Shown here one piece after another: positions 1 to 8,350 of a stretch of 64,000 nucleotides of DNA (position 1 is the first letter of the stretch; each line of letters begins with the position of its first letter). Source of the stretch: PLA3 sp964592235 (GTDB taxonomy: Bacteria > Planctomycetota > Phycisphaerae > UBA1845 > UTPLA1); contig CAZQCF010000014.1 in NCBI GenBank assembly GCA_964592235.1, positions 27,750-91,749 on the forward strand, given 5' to 3'. A program made the translations under genes and the position numbers. The notes beneath the pieces are model-generated. The model made no database searches. It was not told the DNA's origin and was given only the letters and a program-made list of their open reading frames with translations.

Positions 1-661
1 TGCTGTCACCGATCGGAAGGAACGACGGCACGTCAGCCGGGCCGCTCACGGCGTAGGGCCGAAAATCACCGTTGCCACCGAAAGTGGATCGCTCGACGCG
101 CGGAGGCAATTCCGCAGCATCGAGTTCAACGGTCTGGCGTGTCATCGCGATGTCTTTCGACGAGAGCACGATGACGGGTGTGCGATACTGCTCCGCCAGG
201 TTGAATGCGTGATACGTGAGTTGGTACGCAGTGAGGGCGTTCGTGGCCGCCAGCACGGGCAAGGGATAGCCCCCGCCGGAGATGTATCGGGCAAACAACA
301 CGTCGCCTTCGCCCGTCGCGGTAGCGCCGCCCGTGGCCGGGCCCATCCGCTGGCAGTCGACGATCACGAGCGGCACTTCTCCCATCTGGGCCAGGCCGAT
401 CGATTCGCTGTACAGACTTAACCCGGGGCCGCTCGATGCGGTCAGCGCCTTGGCCCCGGCCATCGCCGCGCCGATGCATTGGCCGATGGCTGATATTTCG
501 TCTTCTGTCTGAATCGCAACGCCGCCGCCGCAGGCGAACGCGTCAAGGAAACCCCCGAGAATCGAACTGGCGGGAGTAATCGGGTAACCCGCGAAATAGT
601 TGCATCCAGCTCGCAGCGCCCCGCGAACGACGGCCTGGTTGCCGGTGATAAACTCTCGCAT
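1..661 (-). CDS. korA: 2-oxoacid:ferredoxin oxidoreductase alpha subunit, 3' end cut by window edge
   Basis: The reading frame opens at ATG 661 and stays open to base 1, giving 220 codons of the amino-terminal part. It carries the pyrimidine-binding domain of the alpha subunit of 2-oxoglutarate/2-oxoacid:ferredoxin oxidoreductases: the motif YPITPAS at residues 26-32, QTEDE at 51-55 with the conserved glutamate, and TASSGPGLSL soon after. These enzymes decarboxylate a 2-oxoacid to acyl-CoA while reducing ferredoxin, using thiamine diphosphate bound with a separate beta subunit. Unlike the second copy near 31 kb, it has no fused gamma domain in front. It follows the YbaK-like gene by 26 bases on the same strand, so the two are probably cotranscribed. 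The substrate (2-oxoglutarate, pyruvate or branched-chain oxoacid) cannot be told from the fragment. Confidence 0.85.
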   Translation of the reverse strand, partial: MREFITGNQAVVRGALRAGCNYFAGYPITPASSILGGFLDAFACGGGVAIQTEDEISAIGQCIGAAMAGAKALTASSGPGLSLYSESIGLAQMGEVPLVIVDCQRMGPATGGATATGEGDVLFARYISGGGYPLPVLAATNALTAYQLTYHAFNLAEQYRTPVIVLSSKDIAMTRQTVELDAAELPPRVERSTFGGNGDFRPYAVSGPADVPSFLPIGDS

Positions 662-687
662 AGCCTTGCCCCGACTCCAGACGCCGG

Positions 688-1140
688 TCACACAGCGATC
701 CGCGCCTTGATCGGCTTGCAGACGCGCTCCCAGTCTTCGCGAAGCAGCCGGATGGCATCGGTGTGTGTGCCGGCCTGCATGACGAGGTACGTGTCCGAGG
801 TCAGCCGCTCGTCCATCACGGTCTTCAGGTTGAAGAGTCGACCGACCGGCGGCTCGGCACCGATTTCGCAGTCGGGGCAGATGACTCGCATCTCCTGCTC
901 GGTTGCAAGTTCGACGCATGTCTCACCCAGCGCCCGCGCGGCCCGCGACAAGTCGAGACGATCGCAGGCGGCAATCACGCACATCGCAAAGCCCTTGTCG
1001 CCCTTCACCAGGACCGGCTTGGCAACGAACCGGCCGGGGACGTGCTCGGCAGCCGCAAGCTCCTGCGACGTGAACGCGGTTCGATGGGACTTCTTTTCGA
1101 AGGGGATCTTCTCTTTTTGCAGCAGTTTTTCGAGTTGCAT
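688..1140 (-). CDS. YbaK/EbsC-family aminoacyl-tRNA deacylase-like protein
   Basis: This 150-residue protein has the YbaK/ProX/EbsC fold signature: a short N-terminal helix, then TAFTSQELAAAEHVPG, the lysine-containing segment AKPVLVKGD, and AACDRLDLSRAARALG. Family members hydrolyse mischarged aminoacyl-tRNA (typically Cys- or Ala-tRNA-Pro) in trans or act as inactive relatives. I chose ATG 1140 because the upstream extension of the frame to 1362 looks like non-coding shadow sequence and family members begin about ten residues before the first helix. The stop lies 26 bases ahead of the korA start on the same strand. The substrate is not deducible from sequence alone. Confidence 0.75.
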   Translation of the reverse strand: MQLEKLLQKEKIPFEKKSHRTAFTSQELAAAEHVPGRFVAKPVLVKGDKGFAMCVIAACDRLDLSRAARALGETCVELATEQEMRVICPDCEIGAEPPVGRLFNLKTVMDERLTSDTYLVMQAGTHTDAIRLLREDWERVCKPIKARIAV

Positions 1141-1408
1141 GATCCGGGCCTCCCAGTTGGTGCGCGGCCGAGCGGCGCGCAGCGGCTCGCGCGGGCCGAC
1201 TGCGGTCCCGGCTCTTGTTGCGGAGCAATTCGCGTGCCACGCGAGAAGAACCCCGCTGCAACCCTCCCAAAGGCCGCGATTTCGAGTGAATTGGCGGTTG
1301 TCGCCCAGCGGGGCGCTGTCGGATCCTCGGCGCGAGAAAGGAGAGGGCGCGAATAATCGCACAACGCCTGCTTAAGGTTGCCAAGAAAGGCGTGCGACGA
1401 AGGGCGCG

Positions 1409-2161
1409 TCAGGCGCAGATCGGGTCAGCGGGGCGGATGTTCCCCGGAAGCGGCCATCGTCGCGCGTGCCAGGCGAAGTACAGCCCCAATCCGACTCCGA
1501 AGATGATGTGCGCGATGAGCGTCACGATCACAAAGCGCGCCGTCAGGTGAATGCTGAAGAAGGCCGCATAGGGCGAAGCCAGCAGGCAAATCTCGATGAC
1601 AACGGCCATGAGCACGGCCCAGAGCCATCCTCCGCCGCGGCGGCCGCGCGCTTCGCCGATGAGCGCGGCAAACATGACGCCGAAGGTTGCCCCGTTGGAG
1701 AAGTGGTAGCCCCAGCCGATCAGATGCGCGGCAAGAGAGTAGGTCGGTTGTTCGAGCGCTTCGTCGAGGATCAGCGCGCCGAACCGGGGAAAGACCTTGA
1801 AGAGCGGCATCTGTGGGATGCCCAGCCGGCCCATGCCCCATGCGTCAGAATAGACGAACGGCAAACGAAAGACATCGTACGCGATCGCGCCCGCCAGCCC
1901 CGCCAGCGACCCGATGACCACGGCGCGCCACAACCGTCCATCGCCGCGCGCTCGATCGAGCAGAGCCAGGCCGTACAGCGCGACGGTCGCGGGGATCAGG
2001 ATCGCAGTGGTGAACGTGCGCATGTCGCACAGACCGTACATCTCGGCGAGCAGGCACCAGATGCTGGTGGCGGCGAGAACAAAAGTGATCGCGCGGCCTG
2101 TCAGCGTCCATTGGAGGGCCGCGGGCAGCATGGACCGGTGCGGTGAGGGTGACAGGTTCAT
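1409..2161 (-). CDS. Conserved integral membrane protein, function unknown
   Basis: A 250-residue protein dominated by hydrophobic stretches (roughly residues 24-42, 50-68, 80-98, 155-170, 180-200 and 210-232), so about six membrane spans are likely. No catalytic motif is recognisable. It sits 90 bases downstream of the ktrB stop on the same strand and may be cotranscribed with it, but it does not resemble the cytosolic RCK subunit KtrA that usually partners KtrB. An ATG ten codons inside (2131) is an alternative start; the first ten residues are Ser/Pro/His-rich and could be untranslated. I do not recognise the family. Confidence 0.6.
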   Translation of the reverse strand: MNLSPSPHRSMLPAALQWTLTGRAITFVLAATSIWCLLAEMYGLCDMRTFTTAILIPATVALYGLALLDRARGDGRLWRAVVIGSLAGLAGAIAYDVFRLPFVYSDAWGMGRLGIPQMPLFKVFPRFGALILDEALEQPTYSLAAHLIGWGYHFSNGATFGVMFAALIGEARGRRGGGWLWAVLMAVVIEICLLASPYAAFFSIHLTARFVIVTLIAHIIFGVGLGLYFAWHARRWPLPGNIRPADPICA

Positions 2162-2251
2162 GGAACGGATTCTATCGGATTACCTCATCCCGCACACGCG
2201 GCGCGGCGACCTGCATGGTGCGTGAACCGCGCGTATCAAGACCGGTCCGGG

Positions 2252-3760
2252 TCACACCGCAAGATCGTCGTGGCCTGGCAATTCATCGGGCGGGGCCTCA
2301 TCGGGGCGCAACAAGGCAAGACCGAGGGTCAGCGGTCCGCATCGTCCCGCAAACATCAGAAACGTCACGACGAGCTTGCCTGCCGTGGAGAGGCTGGCCG
2401 TGATGCCCATCGAGAGGCCGACGGTGCCGATCGCACTGACCGATTCAAAAGCCAGGTCCAGGAAAGGCTGCTTTTCCGTGAGAGACAGGATCGTGACACC
2501 CAGTGCGAGGAGGCAAAGGTACAGCGTGGCCGATGCGACGGCAAACAGCACGCGGAGCGTCGGCACCTCGTTGCCGAGCCAGATAACGCGGTCGCGCCCG
2601 CGCAGCACGCTGATCAGGTTCGCGAGCAGGGCCGAGACGCTGGTGGTCTTAATGCCGCCGCCGGTGCCGCTGGGCGAGGCACCGATGACCATCGCGGCCA
2701 TGATAATCAGCAACGTCGCGGTGGTCAGCGGGCTGATGGGGATAGTATTGAATCCCGCCGTACTGGAGGCCGTCATCACCTGAAACGCGCAAGCCATCAG
2801 TCGCTCACCGGTCGGCATCTCTCGCACACTTGGTTCGATCAGATACACGGCTCCGGTCCCGACGATGAAGATCACGGTCGTCATCCAGAGAATGACCTTC
2901 GACGTATACGTGATCAGGTGTTCGCGAAGCTTGATGGAGAGATACACGTCCTGCACGACGATGAAGCCGATCGCGCCGAGGTAACAGAGCACGGCGATGA
3001 TGAAATTGATCGACCAGTCGCCGCGGAACGCTTCGAGGCTGTTGTTGGCGAGGCCGAAGCCGGCCGTGGCGAATGCGGAAACCGAGTGAAACACGGCGAA
3101 CCAGAGTGGATCCGGAACGCCCAGCGCGGCGAATCGCCACCAGAGCAACAGCGCGCCGAGGAGTTCCGTCGCGAAGGTGAAAACCACGACGTGCATGATG
3201 AATCGCTGCATGACGAAATAGTGGGGCACGGCGAAACCGGCCTTGAGGATGCCCAGTCGCGTGTCGGAGATACGCCCGCCGCGCGCGAGGATCATCAGCG
3301 ATGACAGCGTCATGTAACCGATGCCGCCGAGCTGAAAGAGCGCCAGCAACACAAACTCGCCGAAGAATGTGTAAGAGTCGCTGACGCTGATGGTCGTCAG
3401 GCCGGTTGTCGAGATGGCGCTCGTGACGTTGAACATGTGATCGACGAGTCTCCCCGGCGTTTGCTGCGCGAAGGGGAGGCAGAGCAAGGCCGTGCCGACG
3501 ACGGCGTAGGACGCGAAACCCAGCACGAGTTGCTGCTCCGGGCGCAGGCGCGACCAGCGCTGCAGGCCGCGGCGCGGCGGCGTCAGGACGATCCAGGTCG
3601 CGAGCCGCCCCAGCGTTACGAGCGCGGAGCGAATTTTCCGCCGGGGCGGAGCAGGGCTGTTCAGCTCTCGGCTTAGTGCCTGGGACGTGGCCGTGTTTTT
3701 CGAGGGATGATCGTCTGCAGGGGGCACAGCGGGATTGCCGCCGCGAAGGCCGGTCTCCAT
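2252..3760 (-). CDS. ktrB: KtrB/TrkH-family potassium uptake channel subunit
   Basis: This 502-residue membrane protein belongs to the SKT superfamily of K+ transporters. The four selectivity-filter P-loops are all present with the central glycine: TTGL at 118-121, TAGF at 232-235, TAGF at 334-337 and TVGL at 446-449. The glycine-rich intramembrane gate loop GTGGGIKTTS follows the third loop, as in KtrB. The first 65 residues are a polar, proline-rich cytoplasmic extension. Start ATG 3760 was chosen because the frame farther upstream runs into the riboswitch at about 3900-4047. No KtrA/TrkA regulatory subunit is adjacent. Control by c-di-AMP through the leader fits known biology, in which high c-di-AMP lowers K+ import. 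I see no strong Shine-Dalgarno before this start, so a slightly different start is possible. Confidence 0.88.
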   Translation of the reverse strand: METGLRGGNPAVPPADDHPSKNTATSQALSRELNSPAPPRRKIRSALVTLGRLATWIVLTPPRRGLQRWSRLRPEQQLVLGFASYAVVGTALLCLPFAQQTPGRLVDHMFNVTSAISTTGLTTISVSDSYTFFGEFVLLALFQLGGIGYMTLSSLMILARGGRISDTRLGILKAGFAVPHYFVMQRFIMHVVVFTFATELLGALLLWWRFAALGVPDPLWFAVFHSVSAFATAGFGLANNSLEAFRGDWSINFIIAVLCYLGAIGFIVVQDVYLSIKLREHLITYTSKVILWMTTVIFIVGTGAVYLIEPSVREMPTGERLMACAFQVMTASSTAGFNTIPISPLTTATLLIIMAAMVIGASPSGTGGGIKTTSVSALLANLISVLRGRDRVIWLGNEVPTLRVLFAVASATLYLCLLALGVTILSLTEKQPFLDLAFESVSAIGTVGLSMGITASLSTAGKLVVTFLMFAGRCGPLTLGLALLRPDEAPPDELPGHDDLAV

Positions 3761-3899
3761 AAATTGTTCGCAGCGAGTCGAACCTTCAACCGCGCATTCC
3801 TGCACGCGTGGTAAGGTCGACGCGAACGCACAGACGTATGCCCGTGAAACACGCGATCGGTCGATCGGCTGTATCAGGAGAGCGGTGCGCCGTGCTCTT

Positions 3900-4047
3900 T
3901 CACATGCCTGCGGGGTTAGCTGACGGGCTGGGCCTTGAAAGTAGCCTGGAGCCGACCGACTCCTTCGCCCCGGCCGCAACGCTAATAAGCAAGGCGGCAG
4001 TGGGTTCCCCGCTCCCCGGCGTCAACCGGGGACTCGGCTGCAACAAC
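3900..4047 (-). ncRNA. ydaO/yuaA-type c-di-AMP riboswitch
   Basis: Read on the minus strand, the ktrB leader contains the conserved blocks of the ydaO-yuaA class in order: GCCGAGTCC, a GC-rich hairpin (CCCCGG / CCGGGG), GCGGGGAACCCA, then GGGGCGAAGGAGTCGG, and finally CCCGTCAGCTAACCCCGCAGGC split as CCCGTCAGC and TAACCCCGCAGGC. The closing block matches the very conserved 3' part of the class almost exactly. It starts right after a predicted promoter and ends about 140 bases before the ktrB start. In known examples, c-di-AMP binding shuts off downstream K+ transporter or cell-wall hydrolase genes. The small hairpin AGAGC...GCTCT just after it could take part in the expression platform, but there is no clear U-tract. 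Confidence 0.85.
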
Positions 4048-4053
4048 TTGGGT

Positions 4054-4081
4054 ATCATAGCTCGAACTCGGCCAACGTCAA
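4054..4081 (-). promoter_or_regulatory. Sigma-70-like promoter for the riboswitch-ktrB transcript
   Basis: On the minus strand TTGACG (4081-4076) and TATGAT (4059-4054) are separated by 16 bases. The predicted start of transcription, near 4047, falls exactly at the 5' edge of the riboswitch, which supports both calls. Confidence 0.6.
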
Positions 4082-4205
4082 AAGTGAGCCGGGGCCGTGC
4101 CGGGCAAGGTGTCGGCGGTTGGGTTATAGTGTTCGGTTTGCCCGGTTGCGTGAAGTCACGGGAGAATTGCGAGCGTCCATCGCGCTGTGGGCGTCAGGAA
4201 GAAAA

Positions 4206-4670
4206 ATGTCGTTGCAATCCAGCGATCCTGCACTCATTACCACCACGCACCTCGTCAAGAGCGAGGACCTCAACCACCATCAGACGCTCTACGCCGGCCG
4301 GTGCGTCGAGTGGTGCGTGCAGATGGCCTACATAGCCGCGGAGAATTGCTTCAACGAAGCGCGGCCGGTCGTGTTCATGTCGATTCGCAGTTTGTCGATG
4401 CGAACGCCGGCGCGGCTGGGAGAAATCCTGCGATTCGAGGGGCGGGTCGATTACATCGGCGAGTCCACGATTGGCATCAAGGTCGATGCGTGGAAGCTGC
4501 AGCCGAAGGACGATCCCAGGCCGGTCGCGACGGGCACGTTTCTGTTCTGCACGGTCGATGAGCAGGGGCGGGCGGTGGCTCACGGGCTCCCGGCGCTGGC
4601 GGGGGCGTCATCGGCTTCACAACGTCGCTGGAAGCAGGACGACCTCGCGGTGGGCCGGTCGCCGGCATGA
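4206..4670 (+). CDS. Acyl-CoA thioesterase, hotdog fold
   Basis: A 154-residue single-hotdog protein related to the YciA/BACH acyl-CoA thioesterases, which hydrolyse acyl-CoA to free acid and CoA. The family pattern is seen in NHHQTLYAGRCVEWC (residues 22-36; relatives have N-x-x-G-T-L-F/Y-G-G), followed by the central strand region RPVVFMSIRSLSM and RFEGRVDYIGESTIGIKVDAW. Start ATG 4206 has a good ribosome-binding site, AGGAAG, just upstream. The stop overlaps the mnmE start in an ATGA arrangement, so the two genes are translationally coupled. The preferred acyl chain cannot be inferred. Confidence 0.8.
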   Translation: MSLQSSDPALITTTHLVKSEDLNHHQTLYAGRCVEWCVQMAYIAAENCFNEARPVVFMSIRSLSMRTPARLGEILRFEGRVDYIGESTIGIKVDAWKLQPKDDPRPVATGTFLFCTVDEQGRAVAHGLPALAGASSASQRRWKQDDLAVGRSPA

Positions 4671-6049
4671 ATCCGGATGATACAATTGTCGCGATAAGTT
4701 CGGCGCCGGGCGCGGCCGCTCGCGGGATCGTGCGCCTTTCGGGGCCGGCGGCGATGGATGTGGCATCGGGCGTGTTTGGCGCCGGTTCCGCGATAGCATG
4801 GCTGCCAGAGGCCGCAGTGCGAACCCGGGCGAGCGAATGCGTGGAAGGTTTCGTTCGCGTCGAGCGGTTTCGACTGCCGGGTTTTGCCCTGGTGTTTCGC
4901 GCGCCGCGCAGCTACACCGGGCAGGATGTCGTGGAGCTTCATTTTCTCGGCGCGCCGGTGCTTCTGGGCTGGGTCGTCGAGGCCTGCATCGCCGCCGGAG
5001 CCCGGCGGGCCGAGCCGGGGGAGTTCACGATGCGTGCCTGCCTCGCCGGGAGGCTGGACCTGTCGCAGGCGCACGGCGTGGCAGGGATGATCGCGGCGCG
5101 ATCGGACATGCAAGTGCGCGCTGCAGAGCGATTGCTGCATGGTGAGTTGTCTCGCGTGGCGGGAACAGCGCGTGAGAAATTGGCCGATCTGCTTTCACTC
5201 GTCGAGGGCGCGCTGGACTTCGCAGACGAACCTATCGAGTTCATTACGCCTGATCAACTGCGCAAACACTTGGCAGAAATACGCGGTGCATTGGTCACGA
5301 CGTCCGCCGCAGGTGTGCGGGCCGAACGATGGGACCATTTGCCGCGCGTCGTTCTCGCAGGGCGGCCGAACGCGGGCAAGTCGAGTCTGCTCAATCGAAT
5401 GACCGGCTTGGATCGCGCGATCTGCGCGCCCGTGGCGGGAACGACGCGCGACGTGCTTTCCGCGCCGTTGCGACTGGGCGAAACCGAATGCCTGCTGATT
5501 GACGTGGCCGGCGTTGGCGATGCGGTTGATACGCTGGACGCGCAGGCACAGCGAGCAGCGCGGGACGCCGTCAAGTCGGCTGACCTTGTGGTTTGGGTGG
5601 AGGATGTCACCGAGAGCGATCCGGCACGACGCGCGGGTCTGCCGGTCTTCGAGGCGCCGATTCTCCGCGCGGGAAACAAATGCGATTTGCCGGGAGCGCC
5701 GTGCGCGGCGGAAGCAACCGATTACGATGTGCTGGTCAGTGCGACCACCGGCGCCGGGCTGGATGCGATGAAGTCGGCGCTCGCGGCGCGTTTGCGCGAT
5801 CGCGATTCAGCCGTCAGCGATTCGGCGGTCGCGTTGATGTCGGAACATCGGGCGGCGCTGGACGCGGCGCTGGGGGCATTGGATCGCGCGATCGAGTTGG
5901 CGACGGCGTCGGGCGAAGCGCTGGCCGACGCGGACCTGGTCGCGGCCGAGCTGCGGGTCGCCGCGCGGGAACTGGGCGTTCTCGCGGGACAGGAAGACAC
6001 GGAGGATCTGCTCGGGCGGATCTTCTCACGGTTTTGCGTTGGGAAGTGA
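4667..6049 (+). CDS. mnmE: tRNA modification GTPase MnmE (TrmE)
   Basis: A 460-residue protein of normal length. It has the N-terminal tetrahydrofolate-binding domain (DTIVAISSAPGAAARGIVRLSG), a helical domain, an inserted G domain with P-loop GRPNAGKSS at 232-240, the G2 TTRD element near 259-262 and NKCD at 337-340, and the diagnostic C-terminal FCVGK containing the essential cysteine. With MnmG it installs the aminomethyl group on wobble uridine (cmnm5U34) of several tRNAs. The G3 motif reads DVAGVGD (279-285) instead of the usual DTAGxR, which is unusual. The start overlaps the stop of the thioesterase gene. mnmG is not in the window. Confidence 0.95.
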   Translation: MNPDDTIVAISSAPGAAARGIVRLSGPAAMDVASGVFGAGSAIAWLPEAAVRTRASECVEGFVRVERFRLPGFALVFRAPRSYTGQDVVELHFLGAPVLLGWVVEACIAAGARRAEPGEFTMRACLAGRLDLSQAHGVAGMIAARSDMQVRAAERLLHGELSRVAGTAREKLADLLSLVEGALDFADEPIEFITPDQLRKHLAEIRGALVTTSAAGVRAERWDHLPRVVLAGRPNAGKSSLLNRMTGLDRAICAPVAGTTRDVLSAPLRLGETECLLIDVAGVGDAVDTLDAQAQRAARDAVKSADLVVWVEDVTESDPARRAGLPVFEAPILRAGNKCDLPGAPCAAEATDYDVLVSATTGAGLDAMKSALAARLRDRDSAVSDSAVALMSEHRAALDAALGALDRAIELATASGEALADADLVAAELRVAARELGVLAGQEDTEDLLGRIFSRFCVGK

Positions 6050-6068
6050 TTGCGGGAGCGGGGCAGGC

Positions 6069-6755
6069 ATGAAACTGGACGGCGTTTTCCTCGATATGTA
6101 CGGCACGCTGACAACGGGCGATCGCCAGGCCGTGGAGGCGACCTGTGAGCACCTCGTACGCGATTATCGGCTGACCCTCTCGGCACACGAGTTGAGCATC
6201 ACGTGGGGCGAGCGATTTTTTCACGCGCTGGACTTCTGCAATGGTGACGGATTTTTGACACTCTTCGACGTCGAATGCCGCACCTTGCGCGAAACCATGG
6301 CCGCGCTCGGCGTGACGATGGACCCGGCGCCCTACGCCGAGATGCTGCGACGCTACTGGAGCGATCCGCCGCTTCAACCTGAAGCGAGCGAGTTTCTCAA
6401 GGCGTGTCCGCTGCCGGTGTGTCTTGTCTCGAACGCCGACCGGGCCGACATTGACGCCGTGATCGAGCGGCACGCGTTGAAACTTGACCATGTTGTGACA
6501 TCCGAGGACGCCTGCAGCTACAAGCCCGATCGTGCGATCTTTGAGCTGGCGCTCGCTCAAACGGGCTGGCTGCGCGATCGCGTCATTCACGTCGGCGACA
6601 GCTTGCACAGCGACGTGGGCGGGGCCCTCGTCGCCGGGCTGCACAGCGGCTGGATCAATCGAGCGCACCGCATTCACGACATCGGTACGCACACGCCGGA
6701 TCACGAATTCGGCGATCTGACGGAGTTTGGGCGCTGGCTGAATCAGGGGGCGTGA
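6069..6755 (+). CDS. HAD-superfamily hydrolase, haloacid-dehalogenase type
   Basis: A 228-residue HAD subfamily I protein. Motif I is FLDMYGTLT with nucleophile Asp9; the second acidic residue of the phosphatase pattern DxDGT is replaced by tyrosine (DxYGT), which is the arrangement seen in 2-haloacid dehalogenases and some phosphatases. Motif II is CLVSNADRAD and motif IV is VIHVGDSLHSDVGGA, both intact. I chose ATG 6069, preceded by a GGGGCAGG purine stretch, over an upstream in-frame start that overlaps mnmE. It lies 19 bases after mnmE and is probably cotranscribed. The last 13 bases overlap the convergent TPR gene. The substrate is unknown. Confidence 0.8.
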   Translation: MKLDGVFLDMYGTLTTGDRQAVEATCEHLVRDYRLTLSAHELSITWGERFFHALDFCNGDGFLTLFDVECRTLRETMAALGVTMDPAPYAEMLRRYWSDPPLQPEASEFLKACPLPVCLVSNADRADIDAVIERHALKLDHVVTSEDACSYKPDRAIFELALAQTGWLRDRVIHVGDSLHSDVGGALVAGLHSGWINRAHRIHDIGTHTPDHEFGDLTEFGRWLNQGA

Positions 6756-7690
6756 TCGGCCGGGGCGCTGGCGGGCATGGAAGTCGTGCGATCCAACGCT
6801 GCCCGGGCGCGAGCCAGCGCCTGTTGCGCGGGGACGAGTTCGGGCCGGATATGCAGCGTCGCCTCGTAATGGGGGATTGCATCCTTCCAACGGCCCAGCC
6901 GTGCCAGTGTGTTGGCATAATTGAAGTGTACGCTCGCCTCCTCGGGGGCAAGCGCCAGCGCCCGCTCGTAGTAGGGGATTGACGCTTCAATCCGGTCCGT
7001 GAACGACAGCGCGTTCGCCAGGCTGTTCAGCACGCGAAGCGACTCCCCGGCGTACAGAAGGTTGCGCCGATAGAGCGAAATGGCCTCGGCCGGCTCGTTG
7101 GCCTTCAACAGCAGATCGGCCAGTTGCCGCAGGGCGTTTGCGTGTTCCGGGCGAATGCGCAGCGTCTCGCGATAGTGGTGAATGGCGGCGTCGACGTTGT
7201 GCTGGTCGTCGTAAATGCAGGCGAGGTAGAAGTGCGCCTCGCTGTGGGTGTTGTCCAGCTCCAGCGCCCGGCGAAAGGCCGCCGCAGCCTCCTCGTGCCG
7301 GCCCAGCTTGGTGAGGATCACCCCTTTGACCGTGTTCGCCTCCGGATACTTCGGATCGAGCAGCACGGCTTTCTCGGCATGCACCAGCGCCTCGTCGTAG
7401 CGCTGAAGCGCGTGGAGCACCTGGGCCATTCCATAGTGCCCTGCGACAAAGCGGTCGTCTTTCTGCAGTGCGCCGCGATACAGCGCGATCGCGTCGTCGA
7501 ACCGCTCCTCTCGAAGCAGGACCGCGCCCAGTGCAAGGTGGGCGCGCGGATTGGCGGGCTCGACCTCGAGCGTGCTGCGCCAGAGCCGCTCGGCCGTTGC
7601 GTAATCCCGATTGCGCGCGATGGTGCGCGCACCCAGCGCCAGAACGACGAGCACGGATAGGGCGGCTCCAAAGCCGGTCGCTCGATGCAT
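6743..7690 (-). CDS. C-terminal TPR segment of the interrupted TMTC-like protein
   Basis: A 315-residue stretch with one membrane helix at the start and then about seven tetratricopeptide repeats (for example AHLALGAVLLREERFDDAI, AHFYLACIYDDQHNVDAAI). ATG 7690 has GGAAGA about seven bases upstream, so this part could be translated on its own even if the membrane part is dead. TPR arrays mediate protein-protein contacts. Confidence 0.6.
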   Translation of the reverse strand: MHRATGFGAALSVLVVLALGARTIARNRDYATAERLWRSTLEVEPANPRAHLALGAVLLREERFDDAIALYRGALQKDDRFVAGHYGMAQVLHALQRYDEALVHAEKAVLLDPKYPEANTVKGVILTKLGRHEEAAAAFRRALELDNTHSEAHFYLACIYDDQHNVDAAIHHYRETLRIRPEHANALRQLADLLLKANEPAEAISLYRRNLLYAGESLRVLNSLANALSFTDRIEASIPYYERALALAPEEASVHFNYANTLARLGRWKDAIPHYEATLHIRPELVPAQQALARARAALDRTTSMPASAPADHAP

Positions 7691-7714
7691 TCTATTCTTC
7701 CGGGCAGCGGCCCA

Positions 7715-8350
7715 TCAGCGCAGCGCGGAGTGGATGCCCAGCACGGCTAACGCGCAGAGCGGCGCGAGCGCGAGGTACATTCGATGCTCGAATGCCGCAT
7801 CGACGATGGGCACGAAGCTGGACGTGGGCGACAGAATGATGAAGAAGCTCGCGGCAATCAAGCCGATCGGCGGGTGGCGCCGGAGCAGCATGATCGTGCC
7901 GGCGAGCAGCAGCATGATGGCCAGCATCGGGGGCACCCAGTCGGTCCATGCCCGCGCGGTGGGCCAGGCGTAGTCGATGCAGAGGTGCAGAGGGAAAATT
8001 GCAAGTTGTATGTATTTGAGGAGGACGCCGAACTGCGTGCGAGCGTAGTCATAGGGCGAAAGGCCTTGCAGGCCGAATCCGACGGTGTTGGAGCGCGGGC
8101 CGCCGGCGATGAGCGCGAAAAGAATCAGCCACGTCGCGGCGATGCCGAGGTGGGTCAGCCCGCGCCGCGCAAGCGTTGGGCGAATCCCGCCGCCCAGCAG
8201 CACCACGTCATACAAAAAGATAACGAAGGGCGCTGTGACCATGATTTCTTTGCAGCCCATGCCCAAGGCCGAGCAGATGACCGCGGCGGCCGACCAGGGC
8301 AGCGGGCGCGGCGATTCAGCGGCGCGGACAACGCAATAGAGCGTCGCCAA
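7715..8350 (-). CDS. Middle membrane segment of the interrupted TMTC-like protein
   Basis: This stretch is in the same frame as the N-terminal segment and directly after its TAG. It encodes about six more membrane spans (GMGCKEIMVTAPFVIFLYD, AFEHRMYLALAPLCALAVLG). There is no ribosome-binding site before the first possible start (TTG 8350), so independent translation is unlikely. It ends at TGA 7715-7717. Confidence 0.45.
   Translation of the reverse strand: MATLYCVVRAAESPRPLPWSAAAVICSALGMGCKEIMVTAPFVIFLYDVVLLGGGIRPTLARRGLTHLGIAATWLILFALIAGGPRSNTVGFGLQGLSPYDYARTQFGVLLKYIQLAIFPLHLCIDYAWPTARAWTDWVPPMLAIMLLLAGTIMLLRRHPPIGLIAASFFIILSPTSSFVPIVDAAFEHRMYLALAPLCALAVLGIHSALR

Noticed and set aside
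2222..3304. 360-codon plus-strand frame opposite ktrB
   Set aside because: All four K+ filter loops are read from the minus strand; the plus frame is highly charged shadow sequence.
4102..4130. Plus-strand promoter at TATAGT (4125-4130) for the thioesterase-mnmE genes
   Set aside because: There is a fair -10 but no recognisable -35 at the right distance, so it was not listed as a feature.
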